Shown here piece by piece: positions 1 through 8,198 of a stretch of 16,128 nucleotides of DNA. The notes below the pieces were generated by a model. The model saw only the letters and a list, made by a program, of their open reading frames with translations, ran no database searches and was not told the DNA's origin. The stretch lies in contig JAGRAY010000022.1 in the NCBI GenBank assembly GCA_020434375.1, positions 1 through 16,128 of the forward strand. The letters are read 5' to 3'. This DNA is from Bdellovibrionales bacterium. Lineage in GTDB: Bacteria > Bdellovibrionota_G > JALEGL01 > JAGRAY01. Each line of letters begins with the position of its first letter. The stretch's first letter is position 1. A program made the position numbers and the translations under genes.

Positions 1-1419
1 TGGGATTCCTGGTTTGTTTTCAAGCACTTTTTTCAACGCACTTTCAGATGACACCGAAAAGAAATTTTTCATGCGTTCATTGGAATCTCGAATTTGAAAA
101 CTAAGTGACTTCCAGAAATACCATAGAAAGTGAATAGCTATTTTCTTTTCCTTGGCAAAAAGCTTTGCCAGACCACTTTTTTCAATAAATAGTAAGTCTG
201 ACTCCAATGTGGCTTGGGCCGAAGTAAATCGCTCTCGACCTGTCATCAAACTGTCATCGCCAAAAAAACTGCCCTTACTAAAACTTGTGTAAGATATGGC
301 TCCAGACGGTGTATCTTTTGTATGTTCAACTCGACCTCTGTGAATGAGGTAGAATCCTAAAATAGGATCTCCTTGATGGTAGACATAGTCGCCTTCACGA
401 ATGCTGATTTCTGATGTGAATGGTAAGATGCTTTCCATGTCTTTTGGATCCATATTTCGAAAGATAAGGTGATTTTTAAGTTTTTTTAGGCGTTCAGCAT
501 CCAAAGCCGGTATGGTCTCATGTGAATTTATTGACACTTTTGGGTCTTCTGGTGGAGGATGGGAAATTTTAGTCTTTTGGAAATCACCGAGCTTAATAGA
601 GTCAATATTGATACCTAATTTTTGAATTTCTTCCTGCATGTTTTCAAATAGCCGTGTCAAATGAGCTTTTCGATCCTTGACCAATTGATTTCGCTGTTCT
701 TTGGTAAAAGTGGGTATTTTACTCATCGTTTGCTTAATTTTATCTTTGAAAGGACCTTTTTTATTCTTGAAACCTTCACCAGAAATTAAAAGAGCGTCTA
801 TCCAACTGATGATAGCTGACAAGGGGTCTTCCTGTCCCATATAGGCTTCGCCTAAAAGACTCAAGACCTGAACTTCAAAAGGATTCAGATCGCGTGCAGT
901 TTCAAGCTCTGAAATAGCTTGAGGATACTCTTTTAATTCTAGGAAGAGTTTGCCAAGGTTATAATAGGGTAGGTACGATCCTTTTTGACTTAACTTGGAA
1001 ATCTCATAAATTTGTTTGGCTTCTTCGGGGCGCCCACTTCGCATAAGGACTTCGCCTAGACCCTGACATTGATCCACAATAATTTCACTTTGTGTAATAT
1101 CATCCTCTCCAGTTTCTTGTATAAAATCGGACGGCGATTCCACCGTCTGTTTTTTGAGATTTCTTATACGTCCTAAGTTAATCTTGAGCGCTAAGTTACC
1201 GGGGAAAATTTTGCAGGCTGTTTCATAGAGAGAAATAGATTTATCGTACATTCCTTGTTCTGCAAAAGAGTTGGCCAACTGGCATAGGTCATCGACCGAT
1301 AAATCGAGATCTGTGGAAAGTTTATCATCCGTCTTCTTGCTTTTTGGGATATTCTCTTTACCTATGCTGCTCACACTTTCTAGTTTACTCGAATCAGCTG
1401 GGTTAGAATAGAATTTCAA
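1..1419 (-). CDS. TPR protein with C-terminal cyclic-nucleotide-binding-like domain (partial)
   Basis: This frame is open from 1419 to the left edge, giving 473 residues with no stop, so the C-terminus lies outside the window. Residues about 35-190 are helical TPR-like repeats, with motifs such as YYNLGKLFLELKEYPQAISELE. Residues about 315-435 resemble the cyclic-nucleotide-binding fold: MDPKDMESILPF, then IREGDYVYHQGD, then a cassette FGDDSLMTGRERF. In cAMP-binding members this cassette reads FGE-L...R-A. Here the Glu is Asp and an Arg is kept, so ligand binding is uncertain and the domain may be only structural. No kinase or DNA-binding domain is visible. The TTG at 1419 follows an AGGTGAG sequence at 11 bases and is the first possible start after in-frame stops; GTG at 1374 is the alternative. 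The role is unknown. A signalling adaptor is an inference. Confidence 0.82.
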   Translation of the reverse strand, partial: MKFYSNPADSSKLESVSSIGKENIPKSKKTDDKLSTDLDLSVDDLCQLANSFAEQGMYDKSISLYETACKIFPGNLALKINLGRIRNLKKQTVESPSDFIQETGEDDITQSEIIVDQCQGLGEVLMRSGRPEEAKQIYEISKLSQKGSYLPYYNLGKLFLELKEYPQAISELETARDLNPFEVQVLSLLGEAYMGQEDPLSAIISWIDALLISGEGFKNKKGPFKDKIKQTMSKIPTFTKEQRNQLVKDRKAHLTRLFENMQEEIQKLGINIDSIKLGDFQKTKISHPPPEDPKVSINSHETIPALDAERLKKLKNHLIFRNMDPKDMESILPFTSEISIREGDYVYHQGDPILGFYLIHRGRVEHTKDTPSGAISYTSFSKGSFFGDDSLMTGRERFTSAQATLESDLLFIEKSGLAKLFAKEKKIAIHFLWYFWKSLSFQIRDSNERMKNFFSVSSESALKKVLENKPGIP

Positions 1420-1420
1420 T

Positions 1421-2992
1421 ATGGCATTTTCTCACCTTCAATTTAAAGGCTCAAACGAAGAGATGGCTTTTGCTCATGGCGCCGCCACAAGAAAAGCTTC
1501 AGCTCAAGGTACCATCAGTTTCTTTGGAGAATTTTTCGAGCACTTATTTTTATTTAGTGCGACAAAATCTTATCAAAAATGGTTTAGAAAAAAGTGTCTG
1601 AGGTTAGTTAAAGAACTGATTGAGACACCTTACCTAAAGAAAATACCTAGCGATTATAAAAAAACATTAGACGCCTTTTCAGAAGGCTGCGAAATTTCTA
1701 AAGACATCGCCTACCAAGCCTGCGTTATGCCAGACGTCAATATGTATTTATTAGGACAAAGCGTCAGATTTCGAAGAAAGATAGTTCCCACATCCGGGGG
1801 CTGCACGGCCTATATTCATCAGCAGCCAAATGGTTCGTGGATTCATGCTAGAAATTTAGATTTTCCGGGTGGTCATTCGTGGCTTCATCATCCGTCAATC
1901 ATCGAATATACACCGAAGCATGCTCAACCCTACGTCACAATAACGAGTTTGGGCATTGAATCGGGTGGGATTACCGCTATGAATGCTTCCGGAATTACTC
2001 TTTCTCTCAATATGAATTTTTCTACAAGATGTTCGTTATCAGGTACGCCTATTACGTTAATAGGCACAGAGGCAATTCAGTACGCAAGAAATATTCAAGA
2101 AGCTATAGAGATTATTTGGAACCATAAGGTTGGGTCGGGTTGGACTTTTCTTGTGGGCTCGGCAAAAGAACAAAAAGCATGTTTGATTGAAATGGATGCA
2201 AACGAAAAAAGAATTCTATGGATGACGTCGGAGTATCTTCTTCGAACCAATCACTTTAATCATGAATCACTTAAAAAATACGAATACTGGACCAGTTATC
2301 GACGCTATCTTGATTCACATCGACGGTTCAATATAACTAAGATGCATATTGAAAATGGAGATTCTGCAGAAGTAGCATTAGCAGATCCAAAGGGCGCTTC
2401 TCAAGTTCATACGTTGACATCGGTGGTTATGGATCCCAAAAATTCATTTATTTGTGCTGCCTTCGGAGAAAGCCCAGTTGCGGAAAATAATTTTCGAGGA
2501 ATTTCAATCTTCAAAAAGGTGATAGAGAACATCGCACCAAACAAATCAATTGAATCAAATTCGCTTCGCGCTCGGCAAAGTTTTGCAAAGGCTTACGAAT
2601 CCTATTTTCCCTTCAATCAAAGGAAAAAGTGTGAATCTCATTTGGAGCGCGCCATAGTGTTAGATTCTGCGCATTGGGAGTATCCATTTTTGAATGGTGT
2701 TTTGCTGCTTCAGCGAGGTTCTCCACACACAGCTATTGGATATTTTCTGGAGGCCTTAAAGAAAAATGGAGATGAAGACTCTTTTGCACTTCGGCATCTT
2801 TTTGTGGGTCGTAGCCTGGATCTTTTAGATCGAAGAACAGAAGCACTAAGCTACTATAGAAAAGTTTTGGAAGAGCCAAAATGGAACTCTCGGCACTTTG
2901 AAGCACAAAAGAACATCAACAAACCTTGGACAAAGAAGCAAAGTGAAAAACTCTTTATAGATTTTACGATTTCAGATGTTATTTTACTTTGA
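1421..2992 (+). CDS. C45-family self-processing acyltransferase/amidohydrolase (Ntn-hydrolase) with TPR tail
   Basis: The protein has 523 residues. The N-terminus carries the family signature LQFKGSNEEMAFAHG (residues 6-20), which supports the ATG at 1421; an in-frame TAG at 1409 rules out a longer start. Residues 127-129 read Gly-Cys-Thr. In C45 enzymes, such as isopenicillin-N acyltransferase, the chain cleaves itself before this Cys, which then becomes the N-terminal nucleophile, so Cys128 is the predicted catalytic residue. Further family marks are HARNLDF soon after the Cys, SLNMNFSTR, and LLRTNHF. From about residue 388 the chain has no C45 character and looks like two or three TPRs (CESHLERAIVLDSAHW, then HTAIGYFLEALKKNGDED). 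This is an unusual extension, perhaps for a protein partner. No signal peptide is visible, so it is probably cytoplasmic. The substrate cannot be told; an amide or acyl-CoA is likely. The 3' end overlaps the convergent gene by 9 bases. No strong Shine-Dalgarno is seen. Confidence 0.85.
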   Translation: MAFSHLQFKGSNEEMAFAHGAATRKASAQGTISFFGEFFEHLFLFSATKSYQKWFRKKCLRLVKELIETPYLKKIPSDYKKTLDAFSEGCEISKDIAYQACVMPDVNMYLLGQSVRFRRKIVPTSGGCTAYIHQQPNGSWIHARNLDFPGGHSWLHHPSIIEYTPKHAQPYVTITSLGIESGGITAMNASGITLSLNMNFSTRCSLSGTPITLIGTEAIQYARNIQEAIEIIWNHKVGSGWTFLVGSAKEQKACLIEMDANEKRILWMTSEYLLRTNHFNHESLKKYEYWTSYRRYLDSHRRFNITKMHIENGDSAEVALADPKGASQVHTLTSVVMDPKNSFICAAFGESPVAENNFRGISIFKKVIENIAPNKSIESNSLRARQSFAKAYESYFPFNQRKKCESHLERAIVLDSAHWEYPFLNGVLLLQRGSPHTAIGYFLEALKKNGDEDSFALRHLFVGRSLDLLDRRTEALSYYRKVLEEPKWNSRHFEAQKNINKPWTKKQSEKLFIDFTISDVILL

Positions 2993-4501
2993 GTCAAGAA
3001 CAAAAAAACCATCTAATTTAGGAATCTTATGTTCTCTAATAAAGTGTTCAAAACTATTATCCTCTAGCAAAGGTGAGTGAATGATCAAAAAGGAAACAAA
3101 CGACTTTCCCATATCGAGTCCCAAACTTTTTACTCTCGAAAACCAAAATATATGATCAAAGTGTTGGTTCAAGAGATCAAGCCAATCTAACCACTGCCTG
3201 GGAGACAATTTACGTATTTGTTTAAGATTAAGGCGAATCTGCTTTTGAGAAAGAGCTGTTTTCCAATCTTTTTTAAATAGGTCGAAAACATGATCGTCTT
3301 CGCGAACCAAATTAATTTTAAAGAGGCGCAGATTGTCGCTTTTAAATGCCCTATAGATGTCGTCCTCTGGTTCCAGACCTTGAGTTAAAATTTCCCAAAA
3401 AACCAAATGTTTGCGATGAGTTTGGTTTGAAATGAGCAAGGCGACATCCGAAAAACTGTATGTGTTTTGTGGAAGGTTTGTGGGTTTTGCTTCGCTTCGA
3501 TGCAAAATGGGATTTTCGTTTTCAAGTAAAATCCATTTGTAGGTACCAGATCGCCAAGAAAAGCACTCTAAAACACGCTCCAAATGAAGGAGACGAAAGG
3601 CCAGTTTGATTTCAGATTCGGTTAATATTTTTTGATGATGAAGTGCGTGTCTAAGTTTTGTTCCGCTGATTCTTGCTTGTGACGAAATTGATTGAATAAT
3701 TTCCTTTGGAATGAATTTCCATTTTTCAAGAATGTTTTCAAGAGTTTCTTTAGGGTCGGATGTTGAAATTGAAAAAAGCTTTCCTTCGCGAAACAAAATA
3801 TTTTTTTGTTTTTTGCCACGCTTAAGAACCAAGCGGCCACTTTTTTGCATTTCTGTATATCGCAAAAGTACAGATGCGCCCCCATAGGCATTGATATTTC
3901 CCTGATCAATTGGATCTAGTGCAACGTTTGGATGAGGGCATTCCACTCGACCGTCTTTTAAGAATGTCTCGATCCGTTGAAGAAATTTCATAAGGTCAAT
4001 ATCTATGGGATGAAAATCAAATCGACTTGGAATTTCATCATACTCTCTTAAAAAGTATTTACCTTCCATCCAACCAAGAGCATTCAATAACTGCTCTTGA
4101 AGTTGAATATCAATAGCGGCACAGAGTTTATCTTTGGAAAGATAGTTTTTAGACAAAATATGATGAACCATGCGATCTTCCCAATCATTTTCCATCGTCT
4201 GTGAAACGACGTCTTGTTGAATCTCGACCACATGTCTGGGATCAAGAAAACCACGCTTGAGCACCATATCGATGCCTTCCATAATAAGATTGGATCGAAT
4301 GCACATGAGGTGTCCCTGAGAAAAAAATAGATGCTTGACTCGTTTGTCCCGTTCGAGGACCAGGCGGCCAGTGAATTTTTGATTGGCAATCCATACTAGT
4401 AACGCATAGGAGGGAAGGTCTCGAAGGGAACCAATAGATGAAAAATGAACCGGTAGAGGCGGTTTTAGTATTGAAAAAGAAGGTGACGGATCGTTTGACA
4501 C
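2984..4501 (-). CDS. Duplicated PATAN (DUF4388) domain protein
   Basis: The protein has 505 residues and starts at GTG (4499-4501), with GGAG 11 bases upstream. It holds two related modules. Module 1 (about 20-153) opens with SIGSLRDLPSYALLVWIANQ and has FTGRLVLERDKRVKHLFFSQG. Module 2 (about 203-326) has KSGRLVLKRGKKQKNILFREG. Both continue into a helical half, NYLSKDKLCAAI...GWMEGKYFL and KILTESEIKLAF...SWRSGTYKW. The GRLVL...F..G.L pattern is typical of PATAN/DUF4388, found in response regulators and scaffold proteins of cyanobacteria, myxobacteria and Bdellovibrionota. Residues beyond about 340 form an unrecognised, probably helical region. There is no signal peptide, receiver domain or catalytic motif. 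A cytoplasmic adaptor, perhaps for signalling or motility, is inferred. It is transcribed alone, away from the lipoprotein operon. Confidence 0.78.
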   Translation of the reverse strand: MSNDPSPSFSILKPPLPVHFSSIGSLRDLPSYALLVWIANQKFTGRLVLERDKRVKHLFFSQGHLMCIRSNLIMEGIDMVLKRGFLDPRHVVEIQQDVVSQTMENDWEDRMVHHILSKNYLSKDKLCAAIDIQLQEQLLNALGWMEGKYFLREYDEIPSRFDFHPIDIDLMKFLQRIETFLKDGRVECPHPNVALDPIDQGNINAYGGASVLLRYTEMQKSGRLVLKRGKKQKNILFREGKLFSISTSDPKETLENILEKWKFIPKEIIQSISSQARISGTKLRHALHHQKILTESEIKLAFRLLHLERVLECFSWRSGTYKWILLENENPILHRSEAKPTNLPQNTYSFSDVALLISNQTHRKHLVFWEILTQGLEPEDDIYRAFKSDNLRLFKINLVREDDHVFDLFKKDWKTALSQKQIRLNLKQIRKLSPRQWLDWLDLLNQHFDHIFWFSRVKSLGLDMGKSFVSFLIIHSPLLEDNSFEHFIREHKIPKLDGFFVLDSK

Positions 4502-4542
4502 AATAGATAGGTCTCCATTAGAATGATATCATCGAGCACGCA

Positions 4543-4570
4543 AGTATATTGAATTCTTTAATAACATCAA
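4543..4570 (-). promoter_or_regulatory. Candidate sigma-70-type promoter for the PATAN gene
   Basis: Read on the minus strand, TTGATG (4570-4565) and TATACT (4548-4543) are 16 bases apart. They match the -35 box at 4 of 6 and the -10 box at 5 of 6. Transcription would begin near 4536, leaving a leader of about 35 bases with GGAG before the GTG start at 4501. The call rests on consensus alone. Confidence 0.42.
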
Positions 4571-4767
4571 TTGATTATGAAGCTGTCGAAGATCTTATTA
4601 AAGTGAAATTTATTCAACTTAACAAGGTTGCTTTGAAATGGCTAAATTTTGGGCGCGAGGAAGTAATTTGCTTGGACGAATGTCTAGCGCGTGATGAAGA
4701 CGAACCGACAGGTAAGAACGAAGATAGGCATTTCAGTGTAGGCTTTTCATCTAGGACAAACGCATGA
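4549..4767 (+). CDS. Doubtful small ORF upstream of the lipoprotein operon
   Basis: The 72-codon frame begins with TTG and ends with a TGA that overlaps the ATG of the following lipoprotein gene (ATGA). That arrangement matches the later junctions of the same operon and is the best argument for it. Against it: there is no convincing Shine-Dalgarno before the TTG, the putative start adjoins the -10 box of the opposite-strand promoter, and the next gene has its own AGGA ribosome site. The product is charged (DECLARDEDEPTGKNEDRH), has no signal peptide or membrane segment, and is not recognised. GTG near 4603 is an alternative start. The stretch may simply be the leader of the operon. Confidence 0.25.
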   Translation: MNSLITSIDYEAVEDLIKVKFIQLNKVALKWLNFGREEVICLDECLARDEDEPTGKNEDRHFSVGFSSRTNA

Positions 4768-7700
4768 ATCTAGTTTATCTGATTTTCTCATTAGGGTTGA
4801 TGGTGTCTTGTGGAGGTAGTGGTGGCAGCAATACGGGGCCTGGAGGACCAGGTGCGACTCCAACACCGACAGCCGTTCCCGTACCTCCGGGTGATGGAGA
4901 TACTGTAGTTATTGGGGAGCCTGGATTATGCATGGCAGGAGATGTTGCAAGAGTAGATTTTGATTCCTCTGGGAAATCTCGTTTTTCATTGGTTTCTTCA
5001 AGTACCACTTGCACGCCTGCGAAAGATAATCGAAAAGAAGAGTACACGCTTATTTTGTACAATACCTCCTCAAGTCCTATTAGCTTTCGAATTGATTCGC
5101 CTTTATCTGAGACGCCACCCGCGACGCAGACGTTGAGGATTGCGACGGGAAACACACAAGAACCCAGCTTCGTCAAGCCACCGATAAGTTCAATCACCTA
5201 TTCTACTGGGAAAAATACGATGGACGAAAAAGCGGAAACCTTATTTCGTTTAGGCCCTCAGGCTTTTTCAAGTTCAAACTATTCTAATTTTAGTGGACCA
5301 GGAACACGCGTTTTGGTGAATTTGACGATTGGTGACGAAGTTGAATTTAAAGTTAGGTCAGACCCTGGTGATTCTGATGTTTTTACAACAACCTCCGGTG
5401 TTCTGCGCGCGCAACAGCCACATATTAATATTTTTGTCGATCGCGATTTGCCCTTTGGAGGTATCAATGCGGACTCTCTGAATTCGACACAACTTTCTAA
5501 TATTGCTGAGATTTACGAACAAAATATTTACCCCTTAGAATCAGCATTATTAGGTGCACCCTCTGACGTCGACGGTGATGGTCGTATTAATGTGTTGGTT
5601 ACACCAATCTTAAATAGAGATCTCCAAGTTGCTGCGTATACCGATTCGCGAAACACATTGCCGTTTGATCCTTTGGTTAACCCAGGTTCCAACGAATCTG
5701 AAATGATTTTTGTTTATGCGCCAGACTCCTTAGGAAATTTCACTCTAGGTGGAAATGGCATCGATGTTACAACTTATGTTGATAAGGTTTTGAATGCTTG
5801 GATTGCTTTTCACTATTCCAAGATTATTAGTTACAACCAACATGTCTTAGTTAGTGGAGGAAGCGCCGAAGATGATTGGATTGCCGACGGAATCGGTGCT
5901 CTGATGTCGGATCTTGCAGGGTTTAACATATGGAGACCCAGCGTTTACGTGACCCTAGCTCAACCACAACTTGACGATTTGACGAAGGCTGAAGATTTAG
6001 ATTTTGCCTCATTTGAAGGTGCAGAATACTTATTTATGCTTTATTACGTACAATCTCAAATCGACACATCGGTTGTAGACGCGGATGCCGATGGATTTGA
6101 TGATGATCTTGATGTTTTGTCAACGCTTATGACATCGGGATTAGTTGGTCGAGAAAATTTGGAAAATGCAGTTGATTTTAGTTTTGATGCAGATGTAGAA
6201 ACCGAATTTCAGGCTATATTTAAAGATTGGACGATTGCCATTGCAACCAGTGGAACAAACCGCACCGATCTTCAACAACTGGGTCAAACAGCTGTTAAAT
6301 ATTTTTTCAATCTAAATCCATTGGTATTGGGAACTGGCATTAATGATGCCTCTGGATCATTGCGCGCTGGTGCGGACGGTGGGGTACTGGACGCTATGGC
6401 CGGTCAAAATGCTGTGGGCTTGGATCTTAACGATTATCACACTGAAGAAAATACTTTAATTGAAAACGCAGATGAACATGTATATGCACCCGGAAATGAA
6501 TTTTTTGGTTACGTTGATCCGGTTTCGGCAATGTATGTTCGTCTCAGCGGACTCTTTAGAGCCTCTCAGGTGATATCTATACTTGCTTCAAGCCCGACGC
6601 TTAAAGGGTTTATCGTTCGTCGCTCAGATATTGCTTATCCTCATACCTACAGCGAAAGTATCTTTGGTTCTATTGATCAACATCCAGAAGACATGGATAC
6701 GGCAGGTCCCAATCCTTATTGGACAGGCGAAGGTTTTGCAAAAAAAATTGATATGCAAAGTCTCTATGACTCAACAACGGCGGGTAATATCTCTCAGGAT
6801 TTTCTAACAATTGTTGGGAAAATAGATACCTCGAGCCAGATTCTTGCATGTCCTGAGGATCTCGAAGCTTGTGCAAGTACGGACGTTCCCGACACCGACA
6901 AGTATTTAATTACAATTCCTGATGATGCTGGACGAACAGATGACGGTGACTGGGTTATCACACTGAGGCGTCAGTTCGATGAGGGTTCAGATCGATCAGC
7001 GCTCAATCCAATGCTGGCGATTGTATCTTCAAAAGACGTTCCCTATCCTTATATACCGCATCCTATCCGTGATTCAGTGAATGGGACAGGTACAACGGAC
7101 ACGAGGCAGCAATACAGATGGATGACAACCCAACTCATATGTGGAGATGATCAAGCAGGAGGAGACACCGGACTAACCACTAGCGATGCGAGTATCGCAT
7201 CTTGTGACCCTGGCGCAGAGGAGGATTCGGCTAAAATTATTATAGAAGATGGAGGGCTCGTCGAAAATGATGGTAATTTGGTCGTTAACGATGCTGCTTC
7301 ACCGTGGGATGGTGATATTCTTGGAGGAGAATGCACTCTGGCTGATCCATCAATGGCCCAATTTTATTCTGGCGTTCAAACGTACCTTCAAACTGGCGGA
7401 TACGGAACAGGTTATTACGGTGTGACAAGTCTTGAAACCTCACCATCTAGTTTTGGAGGATATTCCTGGAGCCAGAGTTTCATGGAATATCAGTATACCG
7501 GCGGTGCATATCCTGATGTTCTTCTTGCTCGAGATTTTCTGGTACCGGTTCCGAATTATCCCTCGATAGACCCAGAAGATATGTATGATCCACGTTCCAT
7601 TAACTCCTTAACATTAAACTGTCATGTTCAAACTGGAGGCACAGATCCTGATCAGACGCCTGATTCTCCTGACGACTTTTTAACGCCGAGCGAAATTAAA

Positions 7701-8198
7701 AGGGGTTCGACTCTTGCTGAACAAATTCTAATGGAGATGTCTCGATCTCGATATACGAGTGCGCCGGTCGCAAGTGAGGCTTCGACTTTTGTGGACCCAA
7801 AATACGATGATGACGATATTTTTGCCATCAACGGTGATAGCCGAGACGCAGATACGGAATGCAATCAAAGTGATCTTGGTAATAATATGCATGGTTTCAC
7901 GGTTCGAAAAGGCGAAGGTGCAATATTGTGGGCTGACAGAAATCTTTTAGAACCCCATGTCGCAAATAATTTTAATAATAGTGCCTTGGATCAGTCTATT
8001 TATACAGTTGTAAACCCCTCTAACACGGGTAATATTCTATTGTCTCCTGGCAAAAGCTATACACTAATTGTCGGGGGTATCGGCCAAACAAAGGGAAACT
8101 ATGAAATTAGAATTCGAAAAATGAATCGCAGTCGTATTAGTGAACGAAACCTTCTTCTTGTTGACGCAAACAATATCGTCTGTGATCGAGAATTATGA
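4764..8198 (+). CDS. Large lipoprotein with M30 (hyicolysin)-like fold lacking the zinc motif
   Basis: The protein has 1144 residues. A short signal peptide ends in the lipobox VSC, so Cys16 is the predicted lipid-bearing residue, followed by a Gly/Pro/Thr linker (17-45). AGGA lies 8 bases before the ATG. Residues about 220-430 follow the order of M30 metallopeptidases: INIFVDRDLPF, then ALLGAPSDVDGDGRINVLV (DVDGDGR at 268-274), then SNESEMIFVYAPD, then the helix leading to ISYNQ, then W372-IADG. In active relatives these blocks surround HEFQH and WLNEG. Here the aligned residues are F349-H-Y-S-K353 and WIADG, so both zinc His and the third-ligand Glu are lost. Residues about 1040-1125 (LSPGKSYTLIVGG...GNYEIRIRK) look like a PPC-type beta domain. 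The protein is probably exposed on the outer membrane. It is likely a non-catalytic binding or structural protein, though that is an inference. The stop overlaps the epimerase start (ATGA). Confidence 0.85.
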   Translation: MNLVYLIFSLGLMVSCGGSGGSNTGPGGPGATPTPTAVPVPPGDGDTVVIGEPGLCMAGDVARVDFDSSGKSRFSLVSSSTTCTPAKDNRKEEYTLILYNTSSSPISFRIDSPLSETPPATQTLRIATGNTQEPSFVKPPISSITYSTGKNTMDEKAETLFRLGPQAFSSSNYSNFSGPGTRVLVNLTIGDEVEFKVRSDPGDSDVFTTTSGVLRAQQPHINIFVDRDLPFGGINADSLNSTQLSNIAEIYEQNIYPLESALLGAPSDVDGDGRINVLVTPILNRDLQVAAYTDSRNTLPFDPLVNPGSNESEMIFVYAPDSLGNFTLGGNGIDVTTYVDKVLNAWIAFHYSKIISYNQHVLVSGGSAEDDWIADGIGALMSDLAGFNIWRPSVYVTLAQPQLDDLTKAEDLDFASFEGAEYLFMLYYVQSQIDTSVVDADADGFDDDLDVLSTLMTSGLVGRENLENAVDFSFDADVETEFQAIFKDWTIAIATSGTNRTDLQQLGQTAVKYFFNLNPLVLGTGINDASGSLRAGADGGVLDAMAGQNAVGLDLNDYHTEENTLIENADEHVYAPGNEFFGYVDPVSAMYVRLSGLFRASQVISILASSPTLKGFIVRRSDIAYPHTYSESIFGSIDQHPEDMDTAGPNPYWTGEGFAKKIDMQSLYDSTTAGNISQDFLTIVGKIDTSSQILACPEDLEACASTDVPDTDKYLITIPDDAGRTDDGDWVITLRRQFDEGSDRSALNPMLAIVSSKDVPYPYIPHPIRDSVNGTGTTDTRQQYRWMTTQLICGDDQAGGDTGLTTSDASIASCDPGAEEDSAKIIIEDGGLVENDGNLVVNDAASPWDGDILGGECTLADPSMAQFYSGVQTYLQTGGYGTGYYGVTSLETSPSSFGGYSWSQSFMEYQYTGGAYPDVLLARDFLVPVPNYPSIDPEDMYDPRSINSLTLNCHVQTGGTDPDQTPDSPDDFLTPSEIKRGSTLAEQILMEMSRSRYTSAPVASEASTFVDPKYDDDDIFAINGDSRDADTECNQSDLGNNMHGFTVRKGEGAILWADRNLLEPHVANNFNNSALDQSIYTVVNPSNTGNILLSPGKSYTLIVGGIGQTKGNYEIRIRKMNRSRISERNLLLVDANNIVCDREL

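Noticed and set aside
2047..2065. Stem GCCTATTA-CGT-TAATAGGC
   Set aside because: It is inside the C45 coding sequence with no T-run or boundary role, and is probably chance.
4775..5197. 140-residue minus-strand ORF inside the large lipoprotein gene
   Set aside because: It lies antiparallel to the signal peptide and Gly/Pro linker of a well-supported gene, and its Pro/Gly-rich product is the mirror of that low-complexity DNA.
7185..7201. Stem GATGCGA-GTA-TCGCATC
   Set aside because: It is inside the large lipoprotein gene; a seven-pair stem of this kind is expected by chance in a window of this length.
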